This document shows, one piece after another, positions 1 to 8,600 of a stretch of 44,119 nucleotides of DNA. The DNA is from Candidatus Uhrbacteria bacterium (GTDB lineage Bacteria; Patescibacteriota; Patescibacteriia; UBA9934; GWF2-40-263). Location of the stretch: assembly GCA_013204385.1 (NCBI GenBank), contig JABMNY010000037.1, positions 1-44,119 on the forward strand, written 5' to 3'. Each line of letters starts with the position of its first letter. Within the stretch, counting starts at the first letter, position 1. A program made the position numbers and the translations under genes. The notes beneath the pieces are model-generated. The model did no database searches. It was not told the origin of the DNA and worked only from the letters and a program-made list of their open reading frames with translations.

Positions 1-918
1 ACCTTCGTCAATAGAGGTTTTTGGGTCAAATGAAAGAAGGGTTTTCGCTTGAGTAATATCGGCCCATGTTTTTTGGACGTCTCCTGGTTGCATCTCTTTG
101 AAATTCTTTTGAAGGTCTTTTCCTGTGTGTGTTTCGATGGATTCAATGAAGTCCATGAGCGGTTCTGCTTGCCCACGACCAAGATTCAAGACGGCCCAAG
201 GGAGTTGGAATTCAAGGGATTTCACAATTCCATCGACAATGTCATCAATATAGGTAAAGTCTCGTGCCATGTTTCCTTGTCCATAAACATCGATCGATGT
301 TCCTTCTAGAGCTGACTTGGTAAATGAAAAGATTGCCATATCTGGTCGTCCCCATGGTCCATAGACGGTGAAGTATCGTAAACACGTGATGGGGAGATTA
401 AAGAGATGGTGATAGGAATACGCGAGGAGCTCGCAGGACTTTTTGGTGGCTGCGTAAAGAGAAATCGGTTTGTCTGTTTCGTCTGTCTCCTTAATAGGGA
501 AGGAAACGGCATCTCCGTAGACGGAAGAACTTGAAGCAAGAGTGATTCCTTTTATGTTGTGTTGTCTGGCGAGTTCGAGAATATTGAGTGTTCCAATGAG
601 ATTACTTTCTCCGTAGACAAGCGGGTTTTCGATCGAATAGCGAACACCTGCCTGAGCTGCTTGATGTGCAATAAGATCGATGGAATGCGTATCAAACACG
701 TTTTTCACAGCATCAAAATCCTCTAAATCAATTCGATATAAGGTAAAGGGGAGATCTTTTAGAAGTGTTGAAATGCGTGCCTCCTTTAAGGAAGGATCGT
801 AGTAATCGTTAAAGTTATCGATAATAATAACCTCATGACCTTCATTGATAAGTCGTTTAGCCAGATGTGAACCAATAAAACCCGCTCCTCCTGTGATCAA
901 AATGGTTTGTAAAGTCAT
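1..918 (-). CDS. NAD-dependent nucleotide-sugar epimerase/dehydratase (UDP-glucuronate 4-epimerase-like), C-terminus cut by window edge
   Basis: The reading frame is open from the ATG at 916-918 to base 1, giving 306 codons with the C-terminus outside the window. The N-terminus has a Rossmann NAD-binding glycine motif (GGAGFIGSHL, about residues 8-17). A YxxxK catalytic pair follows in 'YAATKKS', with 'SSSSVYGD' supplying the catalytic serine region. This is the extended short-chain dehydrogenase fold, and the details (IDNFNDYYDP, LRYFTVYGPWGRPDMA) resemble UDP-glucuronate 4-epimerases, which act on nucleotide sugars in the cytoplasm for surface polysaccharide synthesis. The gene diverges from the sugar transferase at 958, which suits a shared glycan pathway. 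No Shine-Dalgarno site is visible. Substrate specificity is inferred; the family assignment is secure. Confidence 0.9.
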   Translation of the reverse strand, partial: MTLQTILITGGAGFIGSHLAKRLINEGHEVIIIDNFNDYYDPSLKEARISTLLKDLPFTLYRIDLEDFDAVKNVFDTHSIDLIAHQAAQAGVRYSIENPLVYGESNLIGTLNILELARQHNIKGITLASSSSVYGDAVSFPIKETDETDKPISLYAATKKSCELLAYSYHHLFNLPITCLRYFTVYGPWGRPDMAIFSFTKSALEGTSIDVYGQGNMARDFTYIDDIVDGIVKSLEFQLPWAVLNLGRGQAEPLMDFIESIETHTGKDLQKNFKEMQPGDVQKTWADITQAKTLLSFDPKTSIDEG

Positions 919-923
919 AGATG

Positions 924-958
924 CGTGTATTTTACACGTATCTGAAAATAGCACACAA
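924..958 (-). promoter_or_regulatory. Promoter with palindromic operator-like site for the leftward epimerase gene
   Basis: Positions 924-938 form a perfect palindrome: six-base arms CGTGTA/TACACG around a three-base centre. On the minus strand a TAAAAT -10 box (934-929) sits inside it, with TTGTGT (958-953) 18 bases upstream as a weak -35. The -10 box is 10 bases from the epimerase ATG, so the mRNA would be nearly leaderless. A palindrome over a -10 box between divergent genes looks like a regulator site; no regulator is known. Confidence 0.45.
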
Positions 959-2274
959 TGGCGCATATGGATTTTCGAGGCCGAAAACTTATCCTTTTTT
1001 GTGGAGACATTCTATTGCTCTATGGATCTCTCTTGTTTGTTTTGATGATGAGGTATTGGGGGGTGGTGAGTTGGGAACTGATTTCCCAACATATTGGTCT
1101 ATTTAGTGTGCTTTATGTGTTTTGGTTGGTTTTGTTCTATATCTTCGATGCGTACGATTTGTCGACAGATCTGACCTTGAAACGTATCAATCAGTATTTT
1201 GTGGCTCTTTGCATGGCGTTTTTTGTAGGTGTTCTATTCTTTTACCTGATTTCGTTTTCAGAAATTTCACCGAAAACCATTTTATTCTTCCACGTAGTGT
1301 TGTTTGGGGTAGTAAGTCTCTTTTGGCGGAGATTTTTTTTCGCAAAAGTCTCACGCCTCGATCCACTCATTATCGGTGTGATCGGTTCTGATAAAGAGGC
1401 GTTAGAACTTCAACAGCTTATTCGATCTCGGTCTCATTTAGGACAAGTATGTGTGCCGTTGCGTTCCGTTGAGCACTTGAAATTTCACATTGAAGAACAG
1501 AAACTGAATGTGATCGTATTACCATCTGCTCTGTTCTTGGATCCAATGGTGATTGCACAAGTCTATGTTTGTCTTGGAAAAGGAGTGGTGTTTCTCGATT
1601 TTGCTCGTGCATATGAGTTGTTTGCGAAACGTATTCCTCTTTCAACCATTGAGCATCTTTGGTTTCTACAAAATATTGAGGAGCGTGATAGAAGTTTCTA
1701 TCAAAGAAGTAAACGATGGTTCGATATCGTTATTTCAGTTCTTCTTATTCTTGTCACGCTTCCACTTTGGGTATTACTTGTGGTTGTTATTAAATTGTCC
1801 GATGGAGATTCTGTGTTCTATACACAAGAACGAATGGGAAAGAATGGACAGTTATTTTCGATTATAAAGTTTCGAACAATGCATACAGATGCAGAACGAA
1901 ATGGCCCCTTATGGGCAACCAAGGAAGATACGCGCATCACGTTTGTGGGAGGGATACTAAGGAGGACACATCTAGATGAACTTCCACAATTATTGAATGT
2001 CCTTAAAGGGGATTTAAGTCTTGTGGGACCTCGTCCTGAGCGTCCCAATTTTGTAGAGTTACTCGAAGCAGAAATTCCGCACTATCATGTTCGTCATTTT
2101 ATTAAGCCTGGGATTACAGGATGGGCTCAAATTAAGTTTCGCTATGCGAGATCTGTGGTGGATTCTCAAATGAAGTTTGAGTACGATCTCTATTATTTAA
2201 AAAATCGAACGTTTCTTTTTGATTTCCTTATTTTGTTGAAGACAACTCACTTTTTTTTGAAAGGAGAGTCTTAA
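958..2274 (+). CDS. Polyprenyl glycosylphosphotransferase (WbaP/WcaJ-type initiating sugar transferase)
   Basis: 438 residues. The N-terminal half has about five hydrophobic helices (residues ~10-120) followed by a CoA-binding-like Rossmann region (~135-230). The C-terminal ~190 residues are a classic bacterial sugar transferase domain. It starts with 'KRWFDIVISVLLIL', then has 'FYTQERMGKNG', 'IIKFRTMHTDAE', 'LRRTHLDELPQLLNVLKGD', 'LVGPRPERP' and 'KPGITGWAQI'. Enzymes of this family transfer a sugar-1-phosphate from a nucleotide sugar to undecaprenyl phosphate at the inner face of the membrane, starting a surface polysaccharide repeat unit. An alternative in-frame ATG lies at 967 and cannot be excluded as the start. 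The divergent epimerase and the O-antigen-ligase-like genes later in the window support a surface glycan role. Confidence 0.93.
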   Translation: MAHMDFRGRKLILFCGDILLLYGSLLFVLMMRYWGVVSWELISQHIGLFSVLYVFWLVLFYIFDAYDLSTDLTLKRINQYFVALCMAFFVGVLFFYLISFSEISPKTILFFHVVLFGVVSLFWRRFFFAKVSRLDPLIIGVIGSDKEALELQQLIRSRSHLGQVCVPLRSVEHLKFHIEEQKLNVIVLPSALFLDPMVIAQVYVCLGKGVVFLDFARAYELFAKRIPLSTIEHLWFLQNIEERDRSFYQRSKRWFDIVISVLLILVTLPLWVLLVVVIKLSDGDSVFYTQERMGKNGQLFSIIKFRTMHTDAERNGPLWATKEDTRITFVGGILRRTHLDELPQLLNVLKGDLSLVGPRPERPNFVELLEAEIPHYHVRHFIKPGITGWAQIKFRYARSVVDSQMKFEYDLYYLKNRTFLFDFLILLKTTHFFLKGES

Positions 2275-2341
2275 AGAAGTAGAAGGAGAATAGAGCTATG
2301 CACAAGATCTTCTTTTTTTATTTCAGAATCAATTTTCCTGT

Positions 2342-2349
2342 GTTATACT
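2342..2349 (+). promoter_or_regulatory. Extended -10 promoter before the cohesin protein gene
   Basis: TGTTATACT (2341-2349) is an extended -10 element (TG, one base, TATACT). The -35 region 17 bases upstream (TTTCAG, 2321-2326) is poor, as is common when an extended -10 is present. The predicted start near 2356 gives a leader of about 40 nt before the ATG at 2397. Confidence 0.5.
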
Positions 2350-2396
2350 GCAACAAAAGATCCGTGTATTTTTTCTAAATTTATTTTTCGATCAAT

Positions 2397-3425
2397 ATGA
2401 GAAGAATTGTTTTGCCACTCTTTATTCTCACATTCTTGTTTACACAGATTGGTATTCCGGATGTTCAGGCAGAGGGGTCTGCAGTGCTTTCTGTTTCTGT
2501 GGCAGACGTCACTGTTGTAGCTGGGGATGTGGTAGAGCTTGATATACTTATTGATCCAAATGGGGAGGCTATTGATACTGTTCGTGTTGAACTCATCTAC
2601 GATTCGTCGTTGTTAGAAGCAACGTGGTTTGATCTCGATGCGTCATTTCCAAGCCTTTCTCCAGAGTATGAGATCGACAATGACGCAGGAGTAATCACAT
2701 TTGGAGCCTTTAAGTATGGAGATCCTGTGACAGAAGCCGGTGTGATTGCAACCATTACATTCACAGCTCTTGCAGATCAAGAAATTGATGTTGCTATTTC
2801 TAGTAATTCTCGTTTGATCTCTGATGGCGAAGAAAAAATTGACAGTACGTCATTTGATATAGATGTTGAGGAAGCAGTTGAAGAGGAAGAATCAACAGAT
2901 ACTGAAAAAGATCCTGTTCTTGAAGCGCAGGCACTCGTTTATTTTGGAGCGTTTTATGCACGGATGCCTTCAAACGCAAATGATTGGGAAGCGCTTCATT
3001 GTATCGCCTACGGGGGATGTCAGGGGAGTCCACGAGATTTAGCAGCAGAGGAACATGCACTGATTTTGTTTGGACAAAAGTACGCAAAAATGCCTGAAAT
3101 CGATATGGAGTGGAATGTTCTTCATACAATTGCGTATACAGATCTTTTGACATGGGACGAACAATCCTATGGGGATGATGGTTTAGGTGGGGAAGAAGAA
3201 GCTACAGAGGAAGAAGCTACAGAGGAAGAAGCTACAGAGGAAGAAGCTACAGAGGAAGAAGTCGTTGAAGAAGAAACGGAAGCAGATATTGATACAGATG
3301 AAGACGGACTTACGGATGTAGAAGAAGAAACGTATGGAACAGATCCTGAAAATCCTGATACAGATGGGGATGGTTATCATGACGGGGAAGAGGTTTCAAC
3401 TGGTCATGACCCTCTCGTCGCTTAA
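2397..3425 (+). CDS. Secreted cohesin-domain protein with acidic repeat linker and C-terminal calcium-binding (TSP3-type) loops
   Basis: 342 residues. A Sec signal peptide (residues 1-25, ending near 'VQAEG') is followed by a cohesin-like beta-sandwich (~28-155), recognised from 'VVAGDVVELDILIDPNGE', 'DTVRVELIYDSSLLEA' and 'GVITFGAFKYG'. The same blocks recur in the gene at 4371. Residues ~178-250 hold two copies of a helical motif (AL-x2-FG-x2-YA-x-MP ... W-x2-LH-x-IAY). Then comes a glutamate-rich linker built on four exact 15-bp DNA repeats. The C-terminus (~300-342) has DTDEDGLTD and DTDGDGYHDGEE calcium loops of thrombospondin type 3 style. Cohesins bind dockerins, and the next gene carries one. 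No membrane anchor is visible, so it is presumably secreted or held by partners. Function in the cell is inferred. Confidence 0.85.
   Translation: MRRIVLPLFILTFLFTQIGIPDVQAEGSAVLSVSVADVTVVAGDVVELDILIDPNGEAIDTVRVELIYDSSLLEATWFDLDASFPSLSPEYEIDNDAGVITFGAFKYGDPVTEAGVIATITFTALADQEIDVAISSNSRLISDGEEKIDSTSFDIDVEEAVEEEESTDTEKDPVLEAQALVYFGAFYARMPSNANDWEALHCIAYGGCQGSPRDLAAEEHALILFGQKYAKMPEIDMEWNVLHTIAYTDLLTWDEQSYGDDGLGGEEEATEEEATEEEATEEEATEEEVVEEETEADIDTDEDGLTDVEEETYGTDPENPDTDGDGYHDGEEVSTGHDPLVA
3195..3254 (+). repeat. Perfect 15-bp tandem repeat (4 copies), in-frame
   Basis: The unit GAAGAAGCTACAGAG is repeated four times without mismatch at 3195-3209, 3210-3224, 3225-3239 and 3240-3254. It encodes the EEATE linker repeats. 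Identical DNA, not just identical protein, points to recent slippage expansion. The unit is a multiple of three, so copy-number change alters linker length without breaking the frame. Confidence 0.95.
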
Positions 3426-3471
3426 GTTTTTCACTAACGCAGTTTTATTCGGAATTCGAGCTTCTATTGAT

Positions 3472-4353
3472 ATGAGACAGAAACAGGTACCTATTTTCCT
3501 CTTCATATTCACTCTTGCGGTCTTACCTTTTGGGGTTGGGGCGGTTTCTTCAACAAGTTACCAAATCACCCCTGAGGCTGGGTTTCTTGCGCCATCTGCG
3601 GACGGATACGCAAATTCATCAGACATGCTTGAATCAACAAGTTACCAAATGCAAGGAGCACTTGATCCATACGCAGGTAATGTGACAAGTACAAGCTACC
3701 AAGAAGAAGTGGGTAGTGGATTTCAGTATTATTGTGGAGATGGATTTAGAGATTCTGGGGAAACATGTGATGGGGCAGATTTGAATAGTGCAACTTGTGT
3801 TTCTCAAGGCTTTGCTTCTGGAACACTTACTTGTAGTTCAGCGTGCGCTTACGTGACAAGCGCTTGCGCAGCAGCAGGCGGTGGTGGCGGAGGTGGAGGA
3901 GGAGGCGGCGGCGGTGGCGGTGGATCAATTGCACCAAGTACCCCATCCGTTTCAAGCGAGATTGATGATCTTGAATTTACCTACCAAAGCACGTTTCTTT
4001 TATATGGATCAATGGAGTCAACGGTTGATACAATTACGATTGATGGATCTTCTGATTCAGTGACATATCCAACAACAACCGCCTGGCAACAATATCTATC
4101 TCTTTCGTACGGAGACAATAGCTTTTCTTTGGTTGCAATGGATGGATCAGCAAGCTCCGCTTCGAGTGTGTATGAGATCTATCGTCGTTTGATTGGGGAT
4201 GTGAATGATGATTCAACTGTAAACGATTATGACCTTAGTCGATTTATTAGAATGTGGGGAGAAGATGATCGTGAAGGAGATTTTAATGAGGATGCCATTA
4301 TTGATGATTACGATTTTTCCATGATGATCGCTCGTTGGGGAGTTGAAGTATAA
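3472..4353 (+). CDS. Secreted dockerin-domain protein with Cys-rich module and polyglycine linker
   Basis: 293 residues from the ATG at 3472, chosen because it opens a clean signal peptide (MRQKQVPIFLFIFTLAVLPF...). Upstream in-frame ATGs would overlap the previous gene. After the signal come three 'STSYQ' motifs (~22-85), then a cysteine-rich module (CGDGFRDSGETCDG..., ~88-135, eight or so Cys) like eukaryote/myxobacterial-type DUF4215 repeats. Next are an unbroken run of 16 glycines and a small beta-rich region. The C-terminal ~55 residues are a type I dockerin with two calcium-binding repeats: 'GDVNDDSTVNDYDLSRF' and 'GDFNEDAIIDDYDFSMM', each followed by a short WG end. It sits between two cohesin genes, so it probably docks onto one or both outside the cell. 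The start is separated from the previous stop by 46 nt. Confidence 0.85.
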   Translation: MRQKQVPIFLFIFTLAVLPFGVGAVSSTSYQITPEAGFLAPSADGYANSSDMLESTSYQMQGALDPYAGNVTSTSYQEEVGSGFQYYCGDGFRDSGETCDGADLNSATCVSQGFASGTLTCSSACAYVTSACAAAGGGGGGGGGGGGGGGGSIAPSTPSVSSEIDDLEFTYQSTFLLYGSMESTVDTITIDGSSDSVTYPTTTAWQQYLSLSYGDNSFSLVAMDGSASSASSVYEIYRRLIGDVNDDSTVNDYDLSRFIRMWGEDDREGDFNEDAIIDDYDFSMMIARWGVEV

Positions 4354-4370
4354 TAAGGGGGGATAGATCT

Positions 4371-5624
4371 ATGAAGTATTTATTTTCGGGGTTGCTCATG
4401 ATGGTTCTGGTCTTGGTTCCAGGTGTCATGCATGCGGCAGGGGAGGCAACATTTGGTTTCGATGAATCAGCGTACACGGCGTCACGTGGTGAACTTTTTG
4501 ATGTGGTAGTGACCGTAGATCCGCACGGTGAGTATCTTGATACGATCCGAGCGGTTGTTTTTTTTGATCCAGATATTGTACAAGCACAAAGTGTGAGGCT
4601 TGTCGGATCTTTTGATCGCTCAGCTCCTGGGAATTACCGAGACAATAAATCAGGAACTGTTTCTTGGGGGGCGTTCACATTAGACACCCCCATCTCTTCA
4701 CAGGAATCAGTTATTGCTATTACGTTTCTTGCCATTGACTCAGGAAATGGATCTATTTCATTCTCATCTGAATCACGAGCCATTTCTGGAGGAGATGAGC
4801 GAATCAAGCTAAGTGCCCTTTCAGAGGTTTCTATTACAGTAGAGAAAACTGTTGAAGTGGATTCGCGCGTTGCGACGCTTATCGCAGAAAGTGCCTCTCA
4901 CCCAAATGAATCCGCTTGGTATGCATCCAGAGATGTAGATGTTTCCTGGGTTTCTGTTGGAGGAGAGAGTGCTGTTCTTGTGTATTTTTATGGATTCGAT
5001 CAAGACCCTCAAGGCTCGGCAACGACAATCGTAGAGCAAGACGCAACATCTCTGTCGCTTTCTGCAGAGAATGACGGAGTGTATTACCTGCATCTTAAAG
5101 GACTTCAAGAGGATGGGCAGGAGACTGAGCAAGTAAACCTCTCTATAAGGATGGATACACAGAATCCAAATCCAATTGCACTCACAGCGCAGGAAACAAA
5201 ACTCCTTGAAGGAGAATCTGCTTGGTTTACCTTTGCGACGACGGATGAAACGTCGGGAATCGCAGAGTATCAGATCGCGATAAATGAAAGTGCGTTCCAA
5301 ACACAATCAAGTCCACTTGAAATGGAAGACCTTCCACCTGGAACGTATTTTTTTCGAGTCTCGGCTCTTGATCGAGCGGGGAACACAACGTATGGAAGTA
5401 CGTCTGTTCGTGTCTACCCAGAAGGAACGATTCTTGATCGACCAGAAGGACATGAAACAAATTCAGAAATTGCTTCAATCATCGCGAAGACACGAGAGAG
5501 TGCACAAAATTTGGAAAACAATTTTAGAGAGGGTGGATTAGTTATCCCGATTGTCTTGGGAGTCTTTCTAATTTTTGCTATACTATTTCTAGTACAGTCA
5601 CGAAGAAAAAAAATTACCCGATAG
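4371..5624 (+). CDS. Membrane-anchored cohesin-domain surface protein (scaffoldin-like)
   Basis: 417 residues. A signal peptide (1-23, 'VPGVMHAAG') precedes a cohesin-like domain (~25-155: 'ASRGELFDVVVTVDPHGE', 'DTIRAVVFFDPDIVQAQ', 'GTVSWGAFTLD', 'SRAISGGDERI'), clearly homologous to that of the gene at 2397. Two Ig-like or fibronectin-like beta domains follow (~170-260 and ~265-350; the second has 'FRVSALDRAGNTTYGS'). A transmembrane helix (~390-410, 'VIPIVLGVFLIFAILFLV') ends in a basic RRKK tail, giving a type I membrane topology with the cohesin outside. A purine-rich stretch (AGGGGGGA) lies 8-15 bases before the ATG. The gene follows the dockerin gene by 17 nt, so co-transcription is likely. 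The natural reading is that it tethers dockerin-bearing proteins to the cell surface; this is inferred from context. Confidence 0.85.
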   Translation: MKYLFSGLLMMVLVLVPGVMHAAGEATFGFDESAYTASRGELFDVVVTVDPHGEYLDTIRAVVFFDPDIVQAQSVRLVGSFDRSAPGNYRDNKSGTVSWGAFTLDTPISSQESVIAITFLAIDSGNGSISFSSESRAISGGDERIKLSALSEVSITVEKTVEVDSRVATLIAESASHPNESAWYASRDVDVSWVSVGGESAVLVYFYGFDQDPQGSATTIVEQDATSLSLSAENDGVYYLHLKGLQEDGQETEQVNLSIRMDTQNPNPIALTAQETKLLEGESAWFTFATTDETSGIAEYQIAINESAFQTQSSPLEMEDLPPGTYFFRVSALDRAGNTTYGSTSVRVYPEGTILDRPEGHETNSEIASIIAKTRESAQNLENNFREGGLVIPIVLGVFLIFAILFLVQSRRKKITR

Positions 5625-5684
5625 TTCTGCTGTGACCACGGCAACTATCATCATTTAAGCTCGTCTTTTTATAAGTACTTACCT

Positions 5685-8600
5685 ATGCGAACCGCAAAAA
5701 TATTTCTACACATGTTTGTAGGAATTTCGATGGTCTTTTATACCCTTGCCATCGGTCTACTCATCACTCCGTCAATTGCCAATGCGCAAACGGTTGGAGC
5801 ACCAGCAACGATTGGATATAACGGACGACTTTTTAACGCATCAGGTACGGCCCTTTCTGGAACGTATTATTTCTGGTTTGACGTTGAATCTGCTATTACC
5901 GCTGGAACGAATCTTGCTTCAAATGTACAAGGGTTTGCGGATGCGGATGGAGATGGAGTTGTGGATTCTGGAGAAACGGCCATTACGGTTACGAATGGAT
6001 TTTTTACAGTTGAAATTCCTATCGGAGCAGACGTTGCCGATTTTGCAAATAATGTCTGGCTCGAAATGAAAGTGCATACAGCAGATTCCGTTGGGAGCGC
6101 TGAAACACTTGCTCCTCGAGTACGTGTAACAAAGACTCCTTATTCTATTTTTACTCAAGCAATTGAGAACTCTTCCGCTGACCCGACTGTGGCATTTGGA
6201 GGTCGAATGTATTACGACACAGATACCAACGATTTGAAGTGGTATAACGGAACATCTTGGTTAGGTTTGGCTTCAAACCTTGATACGGCATATAACAATT
6301 TTGGAGCAACTGCTGCAAAAATTACGGTAGATGCAGCACAAAGTCAGACAGGAGGGTTCGAGATTGAATCATCTGTTACGACTAATGTGATCATCGATCT
6401 GCAAAGCACAGGAGATTTTGTCGTGCAAGACGCGGGGTCAACATGGGCACAATTTACAGACGCGCAAGCTTTTGATATCGATGGGACTGGAGCTATTTCG
6501 CTAGATGCGGATGCGGCTTCAAACTTCTCAACGTCTGTCGGAGCACTAACGCTTTCAACATCCGCTGGGGGAACGGCTTCAAGTGTCATTATTCAATCCT
6601 TAGATACATCAAGTGATGCGATCTACTTGGATGCAGATGGCGCGACGGCTTCTGGTATTTATTTGGATGCTTACGATGTCACAACAAATACTGCAGGAAC
6701 CATTATTATGGATGCGGGTTCTTACATGCAGATCAATACATATGGGGCTGCGGGGCCTGGATCGGCAGGACTAGATGTAAATGTGGGTTCTACAGGAACC
6801 GTAGCAATCTCAACGGTAGATGGAGCTATCTCAATCAATGCTGGTGGATCTGGTGCAGCAACATTGAGCGCAGCGAGTGGAGATGTAAGCTTAGATACAA
6901 CCACATCAAGTCGTACAATTACGATTGGAGATTCTGATTTTGCTCGAACGATTAATATTGGAGAAGGAACAGGGGCTGATACGATGAACTTCGGAACAGG
7001 TGCAGATTTGTTTAACTTTGTATCCACAGAAACAACAAATGATATTACAGACATCACCTTTGATTCTCTGACAACCGCCAATGGAATTGACTACACGGTT
7101 GATGGATTGACAACAGGTCGTGCATTTTACCTGACGCATACAGGGACCATGAGTGGAGCCCTTTGGAGCACAGAAACAACAGGAGCATGGACAGGAGAAA
7201 TTTGGAATTACGATGATACGGGAAATGCAGCTTGGACTGGAAACGTCATCGACATTGATTCGGGAACAGGGGCTGCGACAGGAGACTTTATCAATCTCAA
7301 TATTGAAGCTGGGGCAACAGGAGCACAAGCACTCGTTGTTGCGAATGCAGCTGCATCAACCGTTGATCTCATTTCAATCTCTTCAACTGGGGCGATTACA
7401 ACAACTGGTGTAGATGGTCTTTCTTTGGCATTTACTACCGGAGATGGAACAAATCCAACGAATGCATTAATGCGTGGAACACTTACTTCAGGTGGAACAG
7501 CAGCAGGAGATATTGCTGTAGGACTTTTATTAGATCTCGCATCAACGGCAGGAGGAACGGATACGGCAATTGATATTGAGAATACTGCAGGATGGGATTT
7601 CGATCTTGATCTTCAAAATGATCTTACGATTACAAACGTCACAAATAATCAGTTAACATTTACGGAAAATGCACTCTCACTGACATTCGATTATGGTCAA
7701 GATGCATCGACGATCCGTCTTGAAACAGTAAGTGATTTGGATCTTGAGTCCACAGCGGACGGCGCAGATGCATTAACACTCACCTCGACTGCAGGAGGAA
7801 TTGATATCTCAGCAACGGGTGCATCCGCAGGAGAAGATATTGATATTACAGCGACTGGATCAAGCATCAATCTTACAAGTACAGAGAGCGCTGCAAATTC
7901 AATCTATCTCCATGCGAACGGGGGGATAAATGAAAACATCAAACTTGAAGCGTCACAAGGTGTAGACGCAACAACTATTGCGATATTAGCGAATACAGGA
8001 GGTATCACCTTACAAGCCGGCTTACCTTCTTCAGATGCAATTAACCTTACGACAACAAATATCGGTGGAGGAATTGATGTCGATTCCGGAACGGGCGGGT
8101 TCATCGTTGATTCAACAGGAGTATTCTCTCTTGATGGGGTAGGAGCTTCAAACGTCACAACCGCATCTGGAAACCTCACTCTTGCAACAACTACGACAGG
8201 AAGCCTCATTCTCAATGGTGTCGCTCTTGTCGATGTAAACGCAGGGGCAAACCTTGATATTGATGTCACAGGAACATACGACATGTTGGCATCCAGTACA
8301 TTTTCAATCGATGGAACCGGTGCTTCAAACGTCACAACAACCAGTGGAAACCTCACACTTTCAACACTTACGTCAGGTGACCTTGTTGGGAACTCTGTTG
8401 CAGGAATCGATCTTGATGCAGGAACAACATTTGATGTCCTTGCAGCAGGGACATTCTCTATTGACGGAACAGGGGCTTCAAACGTCACCACAACAAGTGG
8501 AAACCTTAGTCTTTCAACATTGACTTCAGGAAGCCTTGTTCTTGATGGTGTCGCTCTTGTTGATCTCAATGCAGGCGCAAACCTTGATATTGATGTCACA

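Noticed and set aside
3195-3254. Short tandem repeat as a CRISPR array
   Set aside because: Units are contiguous 15-mers without spacers and encode protein. No CRISPR-like array or cas gene was seen in the window.
3334-3471. Upstream start for the dockerin protein at 3334
   Set aside because: It would overlap the cohesin gene by over 90 bases and place the signal peptide internally. The ATG at 3472 begins exactly at the signal sequence.
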